Below, in pieces: positions 59,734 to 64,000 of a stretch of DNA of 64,000 nt. The stretch spans positions 179,556 to 243,555 of the forward strand of contig JAURVB010003128.1 of assembly GCA_033002965.1 (NCBI GenBank), written 5' to 3'. Each line of letters starts with the position of its first letter. Position 1 is the first letter of the stretch. A program made the translations under genes and the position numbers. The notes under the pieces are model-generated. The model was not told the origin of the DNA. It made no database searches and saw only the letters and a program-made list of their open reading frames with translations. The stretch comes from Piper betle. Its lineage: Eukaryota; Streptophyta; Magnoliopsida; Piperales; Piperaceae.

Positions 59734-62018
59734 GTGCAGGGCTTTTTGACGAGTATACTAGTGATCATAGTTTCTAGTTCATCGATTTGGTGCATGGCAA
59801 ATGCTCAGACATACAATGTTGTTGATTATGGAGCTGTTGGAAATGGGAAAACTGATGACACCCAAGTACGTATATACCACTTACATACATTGCCATTTTT
59901 ACTTTTAACGAGCTAGAACTAAAATTACAAATGCAAAATTTTCTTTCTTTAAGAAAACTACATGGTATTAACTAATATAATAACAGGAATTGTGTGTATT
60001 AAAGCTAGTTGTTACTAACCAATCTTCAATTGTCAGGCCTTCGGAAAGGCATGGGCTGCTGCTTGCGGAAGCACAGAAAATTTGCCTACACTTTTGGTGA
60101 CTGAAGGGAGTACATTTTTGCTCAAACCCATCGCTTTTATTGGCAAATGCAAGAGTGCTTCTGGTATTCATGTTCAGGTAACTCGCCGGTGCACATTTAC
60201 GTACTCGCATTTTATTTTGTAGGATGTTGTTCTTTTTCCGAGCATTTTTCTACGTATATTAATGCTCAGGTTATTGAAATCTTAACATATTGGCTCTCTT
60301 ATTTTTTGGTATATATTGTAGGTATCTGGTAATATTGTAGCGTACAGTGATCCAAGTTTCATGCAAGGGGCTGATCAGTGGTTAGTGTTTGAGGGAGTGG
60401 ATGGACTCAAAATTGACGGAAATGGAATGATTGATGGTCAAGGTTCTGCCTGGTGGACACGACAGGTAATTAGTAATTAATTAATTACACACTAATTACC
60501 ATTACGACAATCTTTTCATGGCGAATTGACAGTACTTAATCGCTTTCATCTTTGCCTGTATTTTTGCAGACCCTAAATCGGCCAACGGTAAGCAAATATA
60601 CGAGCTCGCTACTTGTGCTTGGGCATGACTCACGATCTTATATGATTGATTTGAACGTATAATTTTGTTTAAGCGATACTTAATTAATTTGGTGTTGATT
60701 ATGTTTTCTTTACACGTCGGGGATTTAAGGCGTTGTCATTCCAATCGTGCAACCAGCTGACTGTGAGTGGGATTAAAATGGCGAACAGCCCAAGAAACCA
60801 TATTGTTGTGAATGCATGCAACAATGTTCTCATCTATAACATCTCCGTCAATTCCCCTGACAGCTCCCCTAACACCGATGGCATCAACATCGGCGACTCT
60901 AATGGTGTCGTTGTCCGTGATTCATCAATATCATGCGGTACTAATTAATCATGATATACATATTTATGCATTATCTTCGACCAGTACGTGCCGGTGGATC
61001 GATGTGCATGAGTTCCACCATCTTATAAATATTGTACATTATATATATCGTAACTCTTTATCTGTTTGCAATTGAAACAGGCGATGATTGCATCAGTGTT
61101 CTAAGTGGCTCATCCAATGTTAATATTACGAATGTTAATTGCGGTCCTGGCCATGGAATAAGGTGCAAATATGGTGCTCCGATTACGAATAATTAAGCTA
61201 GTAAAAAGAAATTTAGTAATTTTCATTCTTGGCTGTGTATTCAATATGCAATATGTGCTGCTGTACTACCATTGGAAATTTGGGAAATCAACCTTATTAT
61301 ACCATACAACGTGGTGCAGTATTGGAAGTTTGGGAATGAATATGGCCACGAGTCAAGTTTCAGATGTTCATGTGTCATATTGTACTTTCACCCAGACACA
61401 GAATGGAGCAAGGATCAAGACCTTCCAGGTTATTTTTGTGCTTCTATTCTTAATTAATATGTCACTTATACTGACTAAGTAAGATATAATATAATGTAAT
61501 ACCCTCATCCAGGGAGGTTCGGGGTACGCAAGGGGAATCACCTTCCAACATCTACAGCTTGACAGAGTTGATAATCCAATTGTCATCGACCAGTATTACT
61601 TCAGCAGGCAAAACTCTGTAAGTACTAATTGGTGCTATTGTTACACCGTTTACCCGTGAGATCACATGGCCAATACTATATATATAAAGTGATTACAAAG
61701 CATCAAACAAGATGCTAGCTGGATATATTGTACGCTCTAACAATTGCAATTTCTTGGTGATAAATGATGTTGCAGTCGAAAGCAGTGGCAATAAGCGACA
61801 TCGAATTCGACGACGTGCGAGGAACTGGTACCTTGGAGGTAGTAGTGAAACTTGTATGCAGCGATAGTGTGCCCTGCAGTAACATCCGCCTGCGAGGAAT
61901 AAACTTGCGTACCACATTACCAGGGAAGACGGCAAAGGCTCTTTGCTGGAAGGTGCAAGGATCCGAAACAGCAGAGTCTGTGCCTCCGGTGCCATGTTTG
62001 TCTAAAAACGCTTCTTAA
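59734..62018 (+). CDS. PG6: polygalacturonase with all nine exons open but GTG in place of the start ATG
   Basis: GH28 copy whose exons are all open and in phase: 59734-59865, 60037-60177, 60322-60465, 60570-60587, 60730-60937, 61081-61162, 61320-61428, 61513-61617, 61776-62018. The NTDG, GDDC, GPGHGIS, RIK and IDQYY motifs are kept. The exon-1 start is GTG (CCGTGCAGG against CATGCAGG in PG2). The upstream ATG (59707) runs into TAG after four codons. The next in-frame ATG is codon 21 (59794, CMANAQ), near the end of the signal peptide. An AUG-started protein would therefore lose nearly all of its secretion signal. Either it is a recent pseudogene, it makes a non-secreted form, or it uses a non-AUG start. 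The coding region starts at 59734 only by alignment. Confidence 0.75.
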
Positions 62019-64000
62019 CGCAAGCCAAGATCAATCATCGATTCCATTATTGATGCTTGATCGATTTGTTCTTGGCGGGGAATTTGATAAGCTAGGCAAA
62101 AAAATTAATCCAAACTAATAAGGAGCCAAAGCCCATTACCTACTAGGGGGAAATATTTGTATAAGCAAACATAACATTGTTTGGTCTCGAGCCTGTTTGA
62201 TTGATCACCGGTCAGACTACTCAAGTTCTCCTGTTTAAACCTTCTTTAATTGAGATCTTCATTTTGTTTTTTTTTTTATAGAAATGGGCAAGAACAAATG
62301 TTTGGAATTTAAAATAAAGAAAAAAATGTCTTTAAAATGGATAGGAAGCAATATGACCCGTCTCGGCAACAAAAGATGAAAGTCAACAATAATCATAACC
62401 ATTGTACTTAAAACTTCATATGATTATAATTAAAATTGAAAATTCGATTATAAAAGGGAATTGGGAGAATGTATCCGTGATTCCATCATATTTTGAAATT
62501 AAAAAGTAATTATACATAAATAACCTTCAAAACTGCATAAATTATGATGCCGGTCTCTGGCCTTTCTAGCGCTTCCATGATTGATACAAATCCAAAAGGC
62601 AACTGTAAACAAAATGGTAAAGACCATATATACATTAATGAAGATAATATCAAAAGTGCTATGAAAAATCACAAGTAAGAGATTGTTAACTTAAAATTTT
62701 ATGGTCCTAAAACATTTTAAATGGCTATTGTATTTAAATTTAAGATAATATAATATTGTAATTAGATATATTGTCCACTAAAAGAACATGTAGCCAATTA
62801 TCCAATAAACATATATAGTCCTAACAACTTGATTGAACTTGAATTTGTTCAATGTTAAATTTGGACTTGACTAAAGCGAGCACAAGCATTTTTCTGTTTA
62901 TAATTTGTTTAGAATTTGTTTCAACTTGAAGTTTGGTATTATACATTAAATAATATGTGTATATGTTTTTTTATAATTAGTTGTATATAGTATAAAAGAT
63001 AATAATAAAAAATGTGTTCTAATGATGATTTTACATGATAAAATAATAATTTTGTACACAAACAAACTATTTGTTGTATAATTTGTTAGACAAAATATTT
63101 TTTGCCTAAAGATTTTTAAACAAAAAATTTGTTGTCTTCAAAATTATTAGATCTCGGTAGCACATGTGTTGATGTTGAGGGATGATGGTGCCAAACTACA
63201 ATAAAGTAAACATTGACCTAGCCCGAGTCATGGAAATCATGCTCACTTTAAGACGGTTTGTTTGTCCCATTAAACTCGAACAATCGATTTAATCTTCGAT
63301 ATAAAGACATTAATCCTATCACCTTGGAAAATATCTAATTTTTTTCTTACAAGTACAATCAAAATTAATCTTTGACTTTACGACTTCATGTCGAAGCAAT
63401 CAGATAGCTATATTTTATATATTGACATTATAAACTCATGATAGTGTGACCTTACTATCAAAAAATATGGTAGATATTGGCTTAGACCGTAGAGGAACCT
63501 GTAAAAATATATTTACAAACTATTTTACCTCTTTCCCGCTACAGTTAAAACATGAATTTAGACTTTGATATTGAATGTGTAATGCAAGTTTTTTCTTCGA
63601 AAACCAAGACACTCCAACTCCACCCGTGCTATAAATCGACCCACTTGTAGACTTGGATTATTGAGACCGTTACAAACGGTTAAGACATTGTTATCCGAAA
63701 TTAATAGTGAACCAAATGAGTGATTTAAATAATCAAGTACAATAAAAGTTAAAGCTGTGTCACACTTATTGTAAGTAAAACCATATCACACTTATTGTAG
63801 TCGATTCAATTTATGGATGATAACCGATAAATTCATGTGTTAGTTATGTCAACACAAGTAACTTGGATTCTTGAGACAGTTACAAGTGGTCAAGACACGA
63901 GTTATCAGAAATTAATAGTGAATCTAAATTGTCAAGTACAATAAAAGATAAAACTGTATCACAGTTATTGTAAGTAAAACTATATTACAGTTATTGTGGT
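62019..64000. repeat. PG6 3' flank module, runs off the window
   Basis: Shared flank with AAATGGGCAAGAACAAATG (~62283), ATTATTAGATCTCGG (~63143), CTCGAACAATCGATTTAATC (~63275) and two ~190-bp tandem units (63660-63850, 63851-64000, cut by the window end). It matches 52413-53400. No gene was recognised. Confidence 0.65.

Noticed and set aside
1..64000. tRNA, rRNA or other structured RNA genes
   Set aside because: No cloverleaf with conserved A/B boxes, rRNA core or snRNA motif was recognised by eye. A tRNAscan/Infernal run would be needed to exclude them.

Overview
This window is flowering-plant nuclear DNA. The evidence is nine-exon, GT-AG-spliced genes in long AT-rich spacers, together with fragments of plant-type gene families (NET/NAB actin-binding, ERF-VII AP2, Raf-like MRK1 kinase, CAT1-type amino-acid transporter, DUF3119). 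Nothing bacterial, viral or organellar was recognised. The species cannot be named from the sequence alone.

The main content is a tandem array of six copies, all on the + strand, of one glycoside hydrolase family 28 polygalacturonase gene. These are PG1 (587-2853, pseudogene with three coding frameshifts), PG2 (10278-12585, intact), PG3 (31258-33566, intact), PG4 (38278-40338, exon 1 missing and exon 9 frameshifted), PG5 (47332-48177, broken off inside exon 4) and PG6 (59734-62018, all exons open but the ATG start is GTG). The intact gene has nine exons, including an 18-nt microexon, and encodes 393 residues with a signal peptide. The expected product is a secreted, cell-wall pectin-degrading enzyme with the NTDG, GDD, GHG and RIK motifs. 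PG2 and PG3 differ by only two residues in my reading.

The spacers are themselves modular. From a 3' flank to the next gene they run: PG 3' flank (about 1.5-2 kb, often with a 190-bp tandem repeat); a truncated copy of the PG upstream unit; a two-exon fragment of a DUF3119-type plastid protein gene; a second upstream unit ending in a PG promoter and the first few codons of exon 1; then the true upstream unit and the gene. A shared TGAC at the promoter-duplication junction suggests a microhomology event that predates amplification of the whole unit.

Two spacers carry extra DNA. Between PG2 and PG3 (about 15.65-26.75 kb) is a mosaic of broken gene pieces: Pol III subunit RPC6, an ankyrin-like piece, NET2, CAT1-like transporter, MRK1-like kinase, and DUF3119 with two additional exons. 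All recognised pieces lie on the + strand. After PG5 (48.18-52.39 kb) is a second foreign block with an ERF-VII AP2 remnant, a tandem duplication and a cluster of foldback repeats with GC-rich centres. A 1.17-kb solo LTR (41844-43014) and a 64-bp LTR-like mini-insertion (37321-37384) interrupt two DUF3119 fragments.

PG2 and PG3 are the only copies that look fully functional. The window records repeated unequal exchange, deletion joins and insertion around a small secreted-enzyme family.
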